The position numbers and the translations under genes are program-made. A stretch of 64,000 nt of DNA, taken from assembly GCF_047663525.1 (NCBI RefSeq), contig NC_092602.1, forward strand, positions 8,863,501-8,927,500, read 5' to 3'. This DNA comes from Anas platyrhynchos. Its lineage: Eukaryota > Chordata > Aves > Anseriformes > Anatidae. Under the pieces are notes generated by a model. It was not told the origin of the DNA. It was given only the letters and a program-made list of their open reading frames with translations, and searched no databases. Shown in pieces: positions 1 to 13,000 of this stretch. The stretch's first letter is position 1. Every line of letters begins with the position of its first letter.

Positions 1-732
1 TCATTCTCATCCAACCCCCCAAACTTCAGGTGAAAGTCATGCAGAGTAGCTAAATTAAGAACTTAGGCCAGGCATGGTATCATCTGAGAGACAGGCTCTT
101 TGTGACCTGCTGTGGCAGCCAGTCAAAGGCCCAGATAGACCAAAAATGACTGTAGGGGAAAGCAGTCCCCAGTGCTAGTGCACACAGCCATCCAGAGCAC
201 CAGGCTGCAGCCTGCTTTCTGGCTAAGGCAGGGGAAAAGGCTCTGAAACAACTGCTGCAAGCAGTTTTCAAAGCCCTTCATCCTGAGGCTGTTTTCACTT
301 GCCAGCAGCTCCAACCTGCAGTCTAAGCAAATGGGGATGAGCCAGGTTTATGGAAACTGGTTGCACAGTAGCAAGAAACTGTAACTGTACGTTCGCACTG
401 ACGTGACTGCTGCTTGTCTAAATAAGTCAGATTGGGCTTACTCACAGCAGGATAAATCCAGCTTGAGGATCTGGTCCTTCTCCTGTGTTCATTTTAGCCA
501 GTCTTGGTCTCTTTGTGTGGAATTCATCCTAAGCGTATACAAGCTGACTTGCTGCAATGTACCTGTGTTTTTCTTAGCCAAGAGAGGGAGTGCTGAAAGC
601 AGCAGGAATTAGAAATTACATATTTTATGTGCTCTAGTGAACATCCTTCAGAAGTCTCTGCCTTTGTTGCTGCAAGGGTGAGATCTCTTTGAAGGCAACT
701 AACTAACATTAAGGCTTTTTTGCGACTCTTAG
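1..732 (+). other. GGT1 intron (partial), nothing recognisable
   Basis: No GGT block is readable here. The preceding GGT exon, which should carry the active-site loop, is not in the window, so this stretch is intron sequence. I see no repeat element or RNA gene. Confidence 0.6.
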
Positions 733-1856
733 ACAATCATCAATTCCATCTGGTTTGGCTATGATGTGAAGAAAGCAGTGGAAGAGCCCAGAATTCATGA
801 TCAGCTGTTTCCCAATATCACGGAGCTTGAGGAGCAAATAGAGGAGGTTTGTCTGGCTTGAGGCTGGGTTGTATATGAGCTTTTTGTGTGGTGCTGGTGT
901 TGTATTGTTGGGAAGGCATGTGTGTGTAGAAAATCGTGATGTGTTGCCAAATTTCCTAGGTAAGCAGTATTAAAGCTGGCACAAGAGCAGTACTGGGTCA
1001 CAGTGAGCTGTTCAAAATGTACTTTTAGTCTGTCATATGGTTTTAAAGCCTAATGCATTCAAGCATGAGCTGTATCTGAAACTGAGGCTATATTTCTTCC
1101 AGCTTTTTGGCTCGAAGTACTTGCAAAACAGCAAGGATACTATTTTGCTTCAGGGCCTGAAGCATCCAAACAGTCTAAATCAGGTGACCCTCAGGAAACT
1201 CATGTTCTGTTGTGCTACCTCCTCACAAATCCTGAAGTGCTGCTGCAGAGCTAGCAAGGAAGAATTCACAGAGGGACCCAAGAACAGATGTGAAAATATT
1301 CTCACAGAAAAGGTCTCTGCAGCACTGTCAGTCTGAGAGCTGATGGCAGGATTCACCTTGCCTTTGGGGACCCAGGAGTTGGACTTGATGATCCTAGTGG
1401 GTCCCTTCCAACTCAGATATTCTATGAAATGTTACTTCCAGCTGTCAGTCATTATACAAGTATGCTCTTTGACCTGAAGTCACGCTCTTTGACCTGAGCA
1501 CACACTCAACACCACAAATGCCGCACCTTCTCAATTCCACCTGAAAACCAGTGCATCCTAGAAAGCAGAAGGAAGAAGAGAGACAGCATGTAGTTTTAGG
1601 AGACGTACCTAATACAGGCACTGTATGCTTGGGTAGTCATGGAGGATTCAGGTCACAGACTACAGCACATGAGCAGTTTCTCCTGTTGTCCTCATGCACT
1701 TCTGCATTTCAGGGTATAGAAGAACAACTAAAGAAGAGAAAACATGACACCACACGAGTAACTGGCGGTGCGGTTGTGCAAGCCATTCTCAGAACAGATG
1801 ATGGATGGGCTGCAGCCTCCGATTCCCGGAAAGGTGGCTTCCCTGCAGGCTACTGA
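733..1856 (+). CDS. GGT1: Gamma-glutamyltransferase 1-like, last two coding exons (partial gene)
   Basis: Two exons are visible: 733-846 (38 codons, after ...CTTAG, before GTTTGT) and 1713-1856 (48 codons including stop, after ...TTTCAG). The first encodes the family block [14 protein letters not shown] followed by HDQLFPN. The second ends [22 protein letters not shown], the typical GGT light-subunit C-terminus (I read [12 protein letters not shown] then PAGY). GGT enzymes are self-cleaving cell-surface N-terminal-nucleophile hydrolases that split the gamma-glutamyl bond of glutathione. The visible part belongs to the small catalytic subunit; the catalytic Thr and all earlier exons lie left of the window. 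The wording is closer to vertebrate GGT1 than GGT5 (VEEPR and [10 protein letters not shown], versus the GGT5 copy at 7-24 kb on the opposite strand). The donor GTTTGT is slightly weak. The family call is certain; paralogue 1 is likely. Confidence 0.9.
1368..1432 (+). mobile_element. CR1 LINE 3'-end fragment
   Basis: The text GGACCCAGGAGTTGGACTTG followed by GATGATCCTAGTGGGTCCC and an ending TATTCTATGA is the conserved avian CR1 3' terminus. It sits in the last GGT1 intron, in sense orientation, and is truncated to about 65 bases. Confidence 0.85.
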
Positions 1857-2560
1857 CCTGGTTCAGCTCCTTTTTGTCAGTGATCTAGTGACACTGAGGT
1901 GTGTCTGGGGGGGAAGATCCTTTAGGTCTGCAACTCAGGGAATTCTCACAGGAAAGAGAACAAATTTGCCTGTGATTCTATTGACAGAGCTGGGACTGAT
2001 GTTCTCAACAGCCATGCCTAATGCCACAGCAGTGTGCTAAGACAAACATGTCTACCAGGACATGACCTCATTGAAGAATCTGTTCTGCTTTGAAGAGTTT
2101 GATTCCTGCCTCCTCTCCATCCCACGAAGTCAGATTGGGTACCTAGTTTTTGAAGAAGGTCCAGCTCACCCAAGCTGCAGGAAGTGTTTTGTTTGCACAG
2201 TTTCAGCTACCACAGTTTCAGTGTCCCTGTCACAGCTAGAGAAGAGATTTGTTTCTTGTTGAGTAGAGGAGTTACAGGACCATGGGAACTGGGTTTTCTA
2301 AGTTACAAACTAATTGATCTGTGCCACAGTGGTGAGCTCAGCTCTAGCCTGGGATAAACCTTCACAAACTCACCACTATTTCTTTTAACAAAAGATGTTT
2401 CTGCTTTTCACTTCAGTTGATTAATGGAGATGGATGGGTAACTTGGGAAGTGGCTTCAAACTTTCTTATATTTCTGTTGAGAAGGTCTAAAGGGAAGATA
2501 CTACCTGTAAAACTCTGAGCACAATTAAAATAAATAAAAACGGAGCCACATATTTTTCTT
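1857..2560 (+). other. GGT1: Probable GGT1 3' UTR with two polyadenylation signals
   Basis: After the TGA at 1854-1856 no long frame continues. Two AATAAA hexamers lie at 2529-2534 and 2533-2538, about 670 bases after the stop, so cleavage near 2550-2560 is likely. A later AATAAA near 3635 could give a longer form. The end is inferred from the hexamers only. Confidence 0.5.
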
Positions 2561-4754
2561 GCCTGCACAGTTGATATTGCCAAAAGGGATGGTGAGAGTC
2601 AGCATGAAAGAAGCTCTTTAGAGATTTTTCTCTTTTGTTCACTCCTTTGATGAAGCTATGAATTTAAAAGATGATAAAGTGTCCAAAACAAATTTTTCTC
2701 CAGTTTTCTTCCTACCACATCATACTGCAGACCTGGACTACCAGAGTCTGTGTAAATCAACCCTCTGAAAAAGGGAACACTGCAGTTACTCATTTGAAGG
2801 TAAGTTGTAGTTAATCAGGCAATGACCTCTCAGAAATCTGTTCTGATACAGAACAGCTAACAGTGTCTGCCGCTGTGCATGAGTGGATTTTGGTGTTCAC
2901 CTACCAGCATGGACTATCATATCGTATTATATATCAGATCACATAAACTTAGCCTGAGATCAAAAAATGAGTGTTCCCAGATATTTGTACACTCCAGGGA
3001 TGTTTATGAAATCTTGGAAACACAGGTGACAGTAAGTGATATTATCTATGTGCCTTGTTGAAACTTCCTGTCAATTTGTAAGAAATGTATTGAAGGAAAA
3101 AAAAAAAAGATTTTAGGCATCATGCACCCAATAGTTTTTGGAATTGAGGCGAGTCTAGTTTCAAGGTAGAAGTGATAGCTAGGTAGACCATGGTTAAATC
3201 AAGTGTTTATGACTGAGATTCACGTTTGCTTGTATCACTCCCACAAAACGAGTGGCTTTTACCAAAAGTACCCTGGGATGTGCACTGTGCTCCTTTTTCC
3301 TGAGCTGTTACTGATGAGGATGTGTTCAGTGGAACTAAGACAATGATTGTTAACAATGTAGTCATTGTGTTCCTGGAAGAATGTGTTTGGTTTGTGGCCA
3401 GACCTGTACACTTTGTTTCACTGAACTGTGACTTCCCATTCTTGGAATTCCATGATGGGTGTCAGTGGCAGGCTGCAGTTTAAATGCACTCTGCAGGGCA
3501 TTTTAGGAAACTTACATGTAGATACAAGTTCATGTATGGAGCAGCATCAGCCAGTTTGCTGGAAATTCTTGTCCCTTTAAACCTAGGACCAGCTGAGCTC
3601 TTTCTTGATCAAGTGAGATCTGAGAAAAAAGCAAATAAAATTATTGCAAAGCAAAATAAGCTTATTGAAACTTTACACTTGCTACAGTTAGTCTGATGTA
3701 CAACACAGAAAGCATGTGCTCTGAAACTGGGCTGTTTTCTGGGAAATGACTGTTGGACAAACACACATTTTGAAACAAGCTTAACTGCTGCTGGGCTGCT
3801 TCTAATAGTTCACCGTATAGAAGTCATACTTTCCTTCCTGAATTTGTGAGATCTAGTCAGAAAACTTCCCAGTTATAAATAACCTGTTTTACATGACTTC
3901 CCTTCTGGAGACCTCAGCTACTACCACAGCTAAAACCACTTCTGCTTTAAACAACTCTTACAAATGCATTTGAATTCTTTACTGGATTGTTTTGTTTTGT
4001 TTTAAGGTATCACCACAAAGGACTGATTTATAAAACTAAGCAGGACTAAGGCTTGCTCTTGCATTCTTTAATTTTTAAAGCAAATTACCCTATGCTCTAG
4101 TGTTTACATCTTATTGGACATACCTGTACACAGGGCACACTCATCTGCCTCCTGCTTTGATTCCACGTTCTACTGCTTACGCTGCATTGAGGCTCTCTGT
4201 GTGTCTGTGTGGTTCATACTGTAAACCAGATCGTATGCTGCAGGCCATTCAATGTGTCTAAATGTTCAGGTACAAGAAAAGACTTCTTCCTGCTTGTCTC
4301 CCGCCCCTTTGAATGTAACTGCCCCTTCTGCTTCTGAGCAGAGCCATAATGTCTTGGTGTAAGCTGCCAGGTATAACGCAGGGTGCAGAGAACAGGACAT
4401 GTCACTTCAACTGGTTCCAGCAGATTTGAAAGGAAGCTCTAGCGCTTCAAGGCAATCCAGAGCATACCTGAGGGAGTTCATCTCCTTCATCTGTTCTGTG
4501 GCCTAGTCATACCACAGTTTCCACAGGCTCATCCAGCCTCTGGCAAGGGCTACAGGAAAGTGCCGAAACCAAGCTGCAAGAGACAAGTGGCATATGCCAC
4601 TGTTCTCTGCACTGTTCTTCAGTTTCTTCAGCAGCTTATTGATTCTCCTGGATGAACAGCTCTTATTGCTTAAAGCACCTGTGTGAAAGTACTCTCTCAA
4701 ACAACTGCTTGTGTGCTAAGCTAGGCAACAGGTTTAGAAGAGAAATTTCCAGAC
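2561..4754. other. Intergenic spacer between the GGT1 and GGT5 3' ends
   Basis: This is about 2.2 kb between two convergent genes. No exon, RNA gene or recognisable repeat is seen apart from a short A-tract near 3097. Extended 3' UTRs from either side (AATAAA near 3635 on the plus strand) could occupy part of it. Confidence 0.5.
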
Positions 4755-7034
4755 AGGTTTAAAAAAAACTTTATTAAAAATATAATTTAAAAACTTCATT
4801 TAGAAAATAGAGCATCTGTACAATGGTGCTTTAAAAGTCCATATAAGTTGACTAAGTAGAAAAATAATGCTCTCCTGTTGGCGTCGCCATGAACGGAGAG
4901 GGACCAAGCTGGACAACTCTTGACTGTTGCTGGGAGACAAGTTTCAGCAGCACTGAGGAGGTGGCAGGGCAAGAGCAGAGGTGCTGTTGGTGGTACAAAT
5001 GCTCACCCTCATCACATGTTTTGCTAGTGAGGCTGCCAAGAGTGGAAGTCTCTGCTACAGTGAGAGATCTGCACACTCATTTCTTTCTGTCTTGCAAATG
5101 AAAGTTGTGACAGGCTTTAAAACTGCTTACTTGGCTCAGTTTCAATGCTAATAGCACAGTAGTGAAATTGCAGTGAGTGCTAGTCTACAGATAATATTCC
5201 CATGTCTTCGTGGTGAGAAATAGCTGTGCTAATAGTGCACTGAAAAGGTGATGATAGACTGCATCAGCTGGATTACAGAGGTGTGCTTTACCCTTTGGTA
5301 TGTCAGAACTGAAGGGGATTAGGAAGCTGTTACTTTATGGCTTGTTTTCTCTGGTAGTGAAAAATGATGGAGCACAGTGCCTTGAAACTTACTGAGGAAA
5401 GAAGAACCACTCACTGTGTCTCTAGCCAGGCCATTCTTGGTTGCTTTTTGAAAGCTCTAAGTAGGTCTAGCTAGAAATAACTACAGCTCATGCTAAAGCC
5501 AGCATCTGGTCTAGCTAGTTTGTGTGGTTCTGAAATGCGAGCTCTACATGTTGTCTGGTACCCACAAGCATTTCCCCTGTAACAGCTCTGCAGTTGGGGT
5601 GCTATTTCTGACAACAGAACTAATGCATCCAGGAACTGGTAGCTGAGGTAAAGGAGTCATTAATGAAAGTAGAAAATTTAGGCAAATTATGTAAATTGAA
5701 TATGGTTAAAAAAAAGATACCCCCTCCAAATGAGCAAATATATATATATATATATTCTGTATACAGATGAAGCTTATTTGTTTGTGTACTAGGAATACTA
5801 TGGGCCACGTGGGAGCTGAGAACAAACATGTGGAAGGGGAGGGCTCTGCTAGTGCTCTCTGACATTGTCTCTGTCTCTTAAATAGCTGTAGTATTTTATC
5901 CTTGTAATCTTTAGGGAACAGTTGAGACTAGTTGTGGTAAACAAGGAGTTGGAGCATCTCCTTAGGCCATGGGAGAAGAGTGTTTTGAGACTGTTTGACA
6001 GCACGGCACCACTTCTCAACAGTTTTGGTGTTTGCCTGGCCAGGCAAAGCTCATGGCTACAAAAGAAGTCTTCACATTATTTATCCTTTGCATTTTGAAG
6101 TTATAAATCTTCCAAAAACAGCACATTTTTTTCCACTGCTATCCTCATCTGCCTTCCCAAACAAGTTATTTTCTGCAGGCATTGAGGAGGAAGAACTGGC
6201 GCAGACTGGGCCTCCCCTTACCACAGGCAGAGGTGCCTTTGGGAAGCTAAGCTGAGGCCTGTCCCTCCCAGGAGCACCAAATTCACATTGCCCCATGGGA
6301 GGCTTATTCTCATGGTAACCAGTACACAAAGTTGAATGGAACTTCAGCACAGTTACTCAGAGCTCACGGCATCCATCACTTCCTCAAGGCAGAGTATGCA
6401 TAGCAGCAGGCTTGTGTTACGGTGCACTGATTTCATCTGCCACCTTTGGGAAAAGTAGGGGCTCCTCTGGATGGGAAAACCGAAAGGGTTGTGTGGCGGT
6501 TTGCTCTCTTCCCATTCCAAACCCACTCTCAAAGTCTGGATGCATACAATTTTATAATCCTGATCCCACAGACACTTCTTATAATCCTTATAACCAAAAT
6601 AGTTACTTCATATTGCTGAGCTCCAGTAATAGGAAGCTTAGCATAGCAACAGCCTGAAAGAAACCAACTCTACTCTCCAGCAGGAACGGAAGATACAGCT
6701 GGGTCATTTCGCAGTGTTCCCAGTGAGTTTTGGACCTAGTTTCCTTTTGCACCTTCTATTATCTTAGTCTGAATAGCTGATCTGCTCAAGAGATATATTG
6801 TTCCATATATTGTGTAAGTAATGGAGTGTGTAGCTCTAAACAAGGCTGGCTGACCTGTCCTTGTATTGCCTGAGGGTGACTTGCAGTCTCCTGGCGCTAG
6901 GTGTAATCACAAGTTTGCCCACACTTTGGGAGGCATCCTGATGGGAACAGGCAATATTGGCATGCCAAAGCATGTTCTCAAAGTAGTTATCTCCTGTGGG
7001 TTTGACTACAATAGAACTGTGGTGGGATTTCTTG
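4755..7034 (-). other. GGT5: Probable GGT5 3' UTR
   Basis: Read on the minus strand, this follows the GGT5 stop at 7035. The minus-strand hexamer AATAAA lies at 4770-4775, in an A/T-rich 3'-end-like setting. No other gene or splice-linked coding block is recognised here. It contains an (AT)n tract at 5738-5755. The UTR length (about 2.3 kb) is an inference; nearer signals could be used. Confidence 0.45.
5738..5755. repeat. (AT)n microsatellite
   Basis: A short, nearly pure run of AT dinucleotides within the presumed GGT5 3' UTR. Confidence 0.9.
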
Positions 7035-10000
7035 CTAATAACCAGCCGATTTCCCCATCTTCCTTTTATCAGAGTAAGCAGAGATGCATTTTCCTTCCTT
7101 TGAAATTCCCTGCACAACATTCAATGCAAATTGATCTTTCACTGCTTTGTGTCCTCTTCTCAGCAGGCCATTCCTAACATCCTGTGGGGAGTAGAGCAGA
7201 GAAAATGGAGTGAATGGGCATAGGCCTGAGGTCTTTGTTCTGCCAGGTGCGGAAATGAAGGATCTGTTTACAGCGTCAGGTTGAGGAAGATTCAAGCAAG
7301 AAGGAGGTTAGCTAGAAGCAAAATACAGATTACTGAGGAGCGTTACAGAAGCTAGCTCCTTCCCATCAGATGGAGAAGACAAGAGGATCCAAACGAGGCC
7401 ACTCACCTCACTGAAGCGTTCCTCAAATGAGATGTTGCCATTGATAATATGCATGATGGGAGATGAAATGGCATCTTCCAAGTCGTAGCCAAACCACAGC
7501 TTGTTTATAACAGCCTGCAGTGAACAAATCCCACACTCACTGGAGATACTGAATAAAAACCTGGGTCACATGTTGCCTTCTTCCAAACTGGTATAAATCC
7601 AGACCAAATCCTGCCAGAAGGATTGTGCAAACCTGGACTATAAGAAGTCCCTCTAGCCCAAGTATCCTTTCTTCATGATGACCAACAGTAGAAAAAGCAG
7701 GTGGGACTGACCGTGGCTGGAAGTCTGGGATGGCTGAAAGAGGTGGTGGCTGCTGTGGGTTCTTCCACCTTCTCCATTCCTGGTCCCTCCTGACTGAAGT
7801 ACAATGCAACAGCAGAGCTAAACCTACCCCTCCCTTTGCCACAGAAATGCTAAAAGCAAGAAGGCGAGGGTAGAATGACTCTGCAGCAGGCTCTTTTCAC
7901 TGTTGCCTTCTACTTAGCAGTACTAACAGCAGCAAACTGATTTATTTCATTAAGTTATGTGTGTTTTCTGCTTGCTTGTTGAAAGCTCTCACTGTGCAGT
8001 ACCTGTTCACTCACCATAGCAGTGGCGCTGATAATCCGGGCTCCACCTGCTCCTCCAATCACCAGCATGTCTCCCGTCTTGGAGATGAGAATAGATGGCA
8101 CCATTGCTGAGGGAGGCCTCTCTCCTAGAGCAGAAGCAGAAAGTCTTATTCTTCCCATGTGGCTGGTGAGAGCACTGGAGGGACACACAGGTTTATCTAC
8201 CTCATTCTTCTTGCATTCCCCATGGAAAACCATGCTGCTGTTCATTCCTCAAGAAGTCCATGTTTTCCCAAAATCTAAATTCCTTGTGCTGAGACTCCAT
8301 CTCACAAGAAACTGCTCCTTTATGGTGCAGGTTAAATAGGAAACACCTATTGGTGCACCCTGCAGCATACGCAGGAGTTGCTGCAGTTCATCAGACCCAG
8401 ATAAGGAACAATTAGCAGCAATTATCAATTGCAGTACTGATGTCCTTTTTATTTGCAAACCCAAGGGAGCTTCCATCAGGGACAGCTTATTTCACAAAGC
8501 ACTGCCTCTGTACTGTGCTACAGAACTCAGTGTAAGCCTTTCCTGACTGTGCATGTAACTGCAGGTGTTTTCATAGAGAGGCCTAAAAATCAGCTAGTTT
8601 GTCTTAATAGTGGTTTCTTTATTTGTTCCGTACTTTCCCTGTCCATCCATGAAAAGCTTCTGCAATTTTTTTTTTAAATCTCTGCTTTCCATCATCAGAA
8701 GCCAAAACTCACATTTTCATGTAACTGCATGAATAGACACAGACACACTACAGGACTTTATCCTTTGTTAGTATGAAACAATTTTGCTAACATACTAACT
8801 TAGGGAAAAAATAAAAAATAAAAAAGTACCTACAGTGTGTAGATAGTCCCTGCCCAGTTTCCTGCCATGATTCTCCATCTCCTGGCCTTGTGTATTATGT
8901 TGAAGTTCAGAATGCTCACCTGGATTAATGCTTCTGTTCACTATGCAGAAATCAGCAAGTTCATTATTTAAAATGATCCCAGTTCGGTTAGAATACACAA
9001 AGGAGCCAAACCTGCAGGGAGGAAGGAAGTAGCCTTTCAGTGACCAGTGCTCACTCATTGTGGATGATACTAGCCAAATGTGACACCCTCTGGCGTTACC
9101 CCTCCTTTCTGCCAGGCTGCAGCCACCTTAATTAAGGTGTTCAAAAGGTATTTGTGCTGCAGCCAGAGATGTGGGGATTTGCCCAACCCACAGAGCTTGG
9201 CAAGTTACATGTTTGTCAATTGTGATGTTGCCTTGGGCTGATTCTGAAAGACCTTCGCTGTCACATGAAAAAAGCATTCACAAGCAAGAAACTGTCTAAA
9301 GCAGTGAAGCCCAAGGGTTGGTGGGGTTTGTTTGTTTTGTTTTTCTGTTAAGCAGCCCTTGCAGATACCCTGCGAGCCTGATACAAGACCTATATTACTC
9401 AAGTAAAAACCAGGCCCTTGGCTACTCACGGGTAGTTGATGGTACTGGTGGCAGACACAGCACTGCCATCTGCAGCAAGCACAGAGATGTGGCTTGTGCC
9501 CATACTTTTATATCTGTGGTTGTAGGTGGACTCCCACAAGTTGTAATAGCTGAGTGGATGGTCACCAGAAGCATTTATTTTCATTCTGACGTGGCGAGCG
9601 GTCTCGTCAGACAGCAGGGTCGCCGCAGTCACCTGCAATCACAGCAAGGACACTGAGCCAGTATCACAAAAGCACAAGCATGTCTGTCTTTGGACACACA
9701 GGAGCCTGGGGGATTCAGCTTCAAGGTCAAAGCTCTGAGGCCTACACTGGCAGTGTTTAGCTCTAGTTTGAATTCTCACACCAGTCTCATCACAGAAATT
9801 GAAATAAATTCAATACTAAGGCACCTCATCATTAACGTGACCATGTGCACATTCTTTATCAGGCAAGTGAGCACCAGCCTACCATGGAACAGAAACTGCA
9901 TCCAAACCAAACAGCCTAACCCTACCTCTGCCTTGTTATCATGGTTTTGGCTAGGATAGAGTTAACTTCCTTCATGCAGGCTCATATGATGATGTGTTTT

Positions 10001-13000
10001 GGATTTTTGATGAAAACTGTTGATAGCACACCAATGTTTTAGCTGTTACATAGTGCTTACACAAAGTCAAGGACTTTTCTTCTTCTCCTGCTGCCCTGCC
10101 AGCAGCAGGCTGGGAGGGACACAGACAGCACAGCTGGCCCAAACTAGTCAAAAGAATATTCCATACCATATGATGTCGTGCTCAGCAATAAAAGCTGTGG
10201 AAAAGAAGAATGAAGTATGTGTGGGGACACACTCAGCATGATGGCGTTTGCCTTCCTAAGAAACCATTACATGTGATGAGCCCTGCTTTCCTGGAAGTGG
10301 CTGAACAGCTGTCTGCTAATGGGAAGTGGTGAAATGAATTCCTTCTTTCGCTTTGCTTACACACACAACTTTCACTTTACCTAGGAAACTGTTTTACCTC
10401 AACCCACGAGTCGTTTCACTTTTACCTGTCTGATTCTCTCCCTCATCCCACTTGTGGAAAGTGAGTGCATGCCTCTGTGGTACTTAGCTGCTGGCAGGAA
10501 TCAAACCACAACACTTGGCCAGCTGAACAATGTTACTTGACTAACAGTTCTAAGGAATTTCTTTCCTTCTGTGACTGTGAAGCACGAGGGTGTCAGAGCA
10601 TCGCTTGTTTCTGTAGCATTGTGCTGGTGGGCATGATAGTCTGGACAATAGGTAGCTTTCCTGACGGCTTACCAAATAGGCTAAAAATGAGTTTGTGACA
10701 ATGCGGATTTTGAAAACAAACAAACAAGCAAACAAACAAACAAAAGTGTAGAAGACTGCTCCTCTGTCAAGCAGTGCAGAAGAGGCTGCCAGTGCTGTGC
10801 GTGTCTGTGGCTACTTCTTACTCCTGTGCACTTTACCAGCTCACCTGAGCATCAGAGAAGGCTGGGTCATTCATATGGGGTCTCAGCATATTGCTGAACT
10901 TCAAGGTCTCTGCAATGACGTGGTAGGTTTCTTCCTTAACCTTGGGTGTTGCCAGTGATGCTTTACTAAATTTGTACCCTAAAGAGGAGGATGAATTCAT
11001 TTGGTTAACAGATGCACAGTAATGTTTCTTCAGGAATTTTGTAAAATGTTTAAATGAACCTTGTTTTCCCATCCTAGTTCTTACCAAGTGTCCCCTACAC
11101 GTTAGCAGGATGTGGGCAGAAATAACTGAGTCCTACTTTCCACTGTGACTTCAATTCTTCTTGAAGTCCTGAGAAATCGGGTATCCTTTTGGCCTTTGTA
11201 ACAGCTATGGTGATGCTGACACACTATAAGAATGAGCTAGCTCATCATCCTGCTGCATAGCATGATCATACTGCTTCTTTGGGGCCCTCTGTGGCTCACC
11301 AACACCCTTTCTGCCTAATATTTATTTACTGTTCCAAATCAATGCTCTTTGCAAACCTCTTGCAGCTCCTTTTCTCTTAAGAATTTACCTTCCAGTATCT
11401 TGAGGATAAACAGGAGCACAGCACCTCCCATGGGTGGTCGAGGAGAAAACACCGTGGTGTTATTATTCAGGGTAATGTTCAGAGCTGAAGACACTTCTGC
11501 TTTGTATGCCTTAAGGTCCTCCATTGAGAGAACAGACCCTTCAGTGGAAAACCAGAGGAACAGCTGGTGTTAGCATGTTAACAGAGACTTTTGGTAGGTA
11601 CTATGGGGATACTGTCAGGGCCTTGGTAAGATTTCTAAAGAGCCATCCCTGTATATTCTGAGTTTCTTCCACCAAGCACAACAATGTCTTCACATGTCCT
11701 CAGCTACTGCCAGACCCCAGGACATCACAAAGCCTAAGGGAACTGGAGAAGCCAGTGCATGCACACTGTGGGTAAGTGCGTGGCTCTCATACCTTCTTCT
11801 GGGCCTGAATTACAACAGCTAGGGGAAGGTGGCCCCTTCCCATGCCAGGTATCACTTGGAGAAGTGACAAGTAAATGGCATGTGTTAGCTATCCCCAGTA
11901 ACTCCTCATCGTTAGACAATTGCTGGGGCCTGTCAGTTCTTATTAAATACAGCTGTTACCTACCAGCCTTCTTGAGGTCCTCCACCAGGGCCTGTCCTAT
12001 CTGTCCCTCATAAAATTCTGTAGCTCCATTTTCTGCCACAGCTCTCAGTGTCTGCTGCAGTGCTGGCCACCTGAAGGTCTCTCCACGGTTCAAAAACCTT
12101 TGACCATCACATATCAATGGGCTGTTAAAGGAGAACATCCATCAGTTTACAGCATGTGCTTATTCTCTTTCCTACCCAAGGTTGATTTGGTTTATGTATT
12201 TTGCATACTTTCCAAGATAGTGCTGTTCTGTCTATATGGAGAAAAATGCTTCTCAGCTGATTCCTACCCACAACACCAGGCACGTTTTACCCTAGACAAA
12301 GTTTCCTCCATGGGACTAACACTTTGACCCTGGCTTCTCCAAATGAGTGCCTGCTGCAGGACCCTGCTGTCAGGGAACAATTTCCATACAGATGGAGGCA
12401 AGCCACATCCATCCAGCTCCTCCTCATGAGGAGATTTGCTTAGCAGAAAGTTTTGCTATGCCAAGCCCCTCTAAACTGGAAACCAAAAATGTAAAAAAAA
12501 AGTTGTTGACAGTAAAAGATTTCCAAAAGAACATTTCAATTATTCTCTCTCTCTCCATAGCAATTATTTACTGGGCAGCTGCTGCAGCAGCAGCCTGCTT
12601 CGTGTCTGAGCTGGGGGAACAGTGGTCCTTACACTTGAGTTTAATTCAGGAGACTTACCACAGGTTTTGTCCGTGTTTGGAGAACAATGGGTGATGGATC
12701 ATTTTCTCCATAACTAAGGAAACAACAAGTGGCTCTGAAAGGAGCTTGATGGTTGGTTCAAACAGAGCTTTCCACGGCAAGCGGCCGTATCGTTTATGGG
12801 CTTCTTCATACCCACGAATTTCTCCTGGTACAGCAATCCATTGGGAACCTGAAGAGCAGAACGGCAGCGTCACACCCAGTAAGTCACTGGCCTGTTGGTT
12901 TCGCCTCTCTAAATGCATGTCAATGGAAGTGTGGATATATAGAGGCAGAACTAAGTCTGCTAAAAGTCCTTATCTCAACTTGTGAGTTTTTTCTTTCTTT

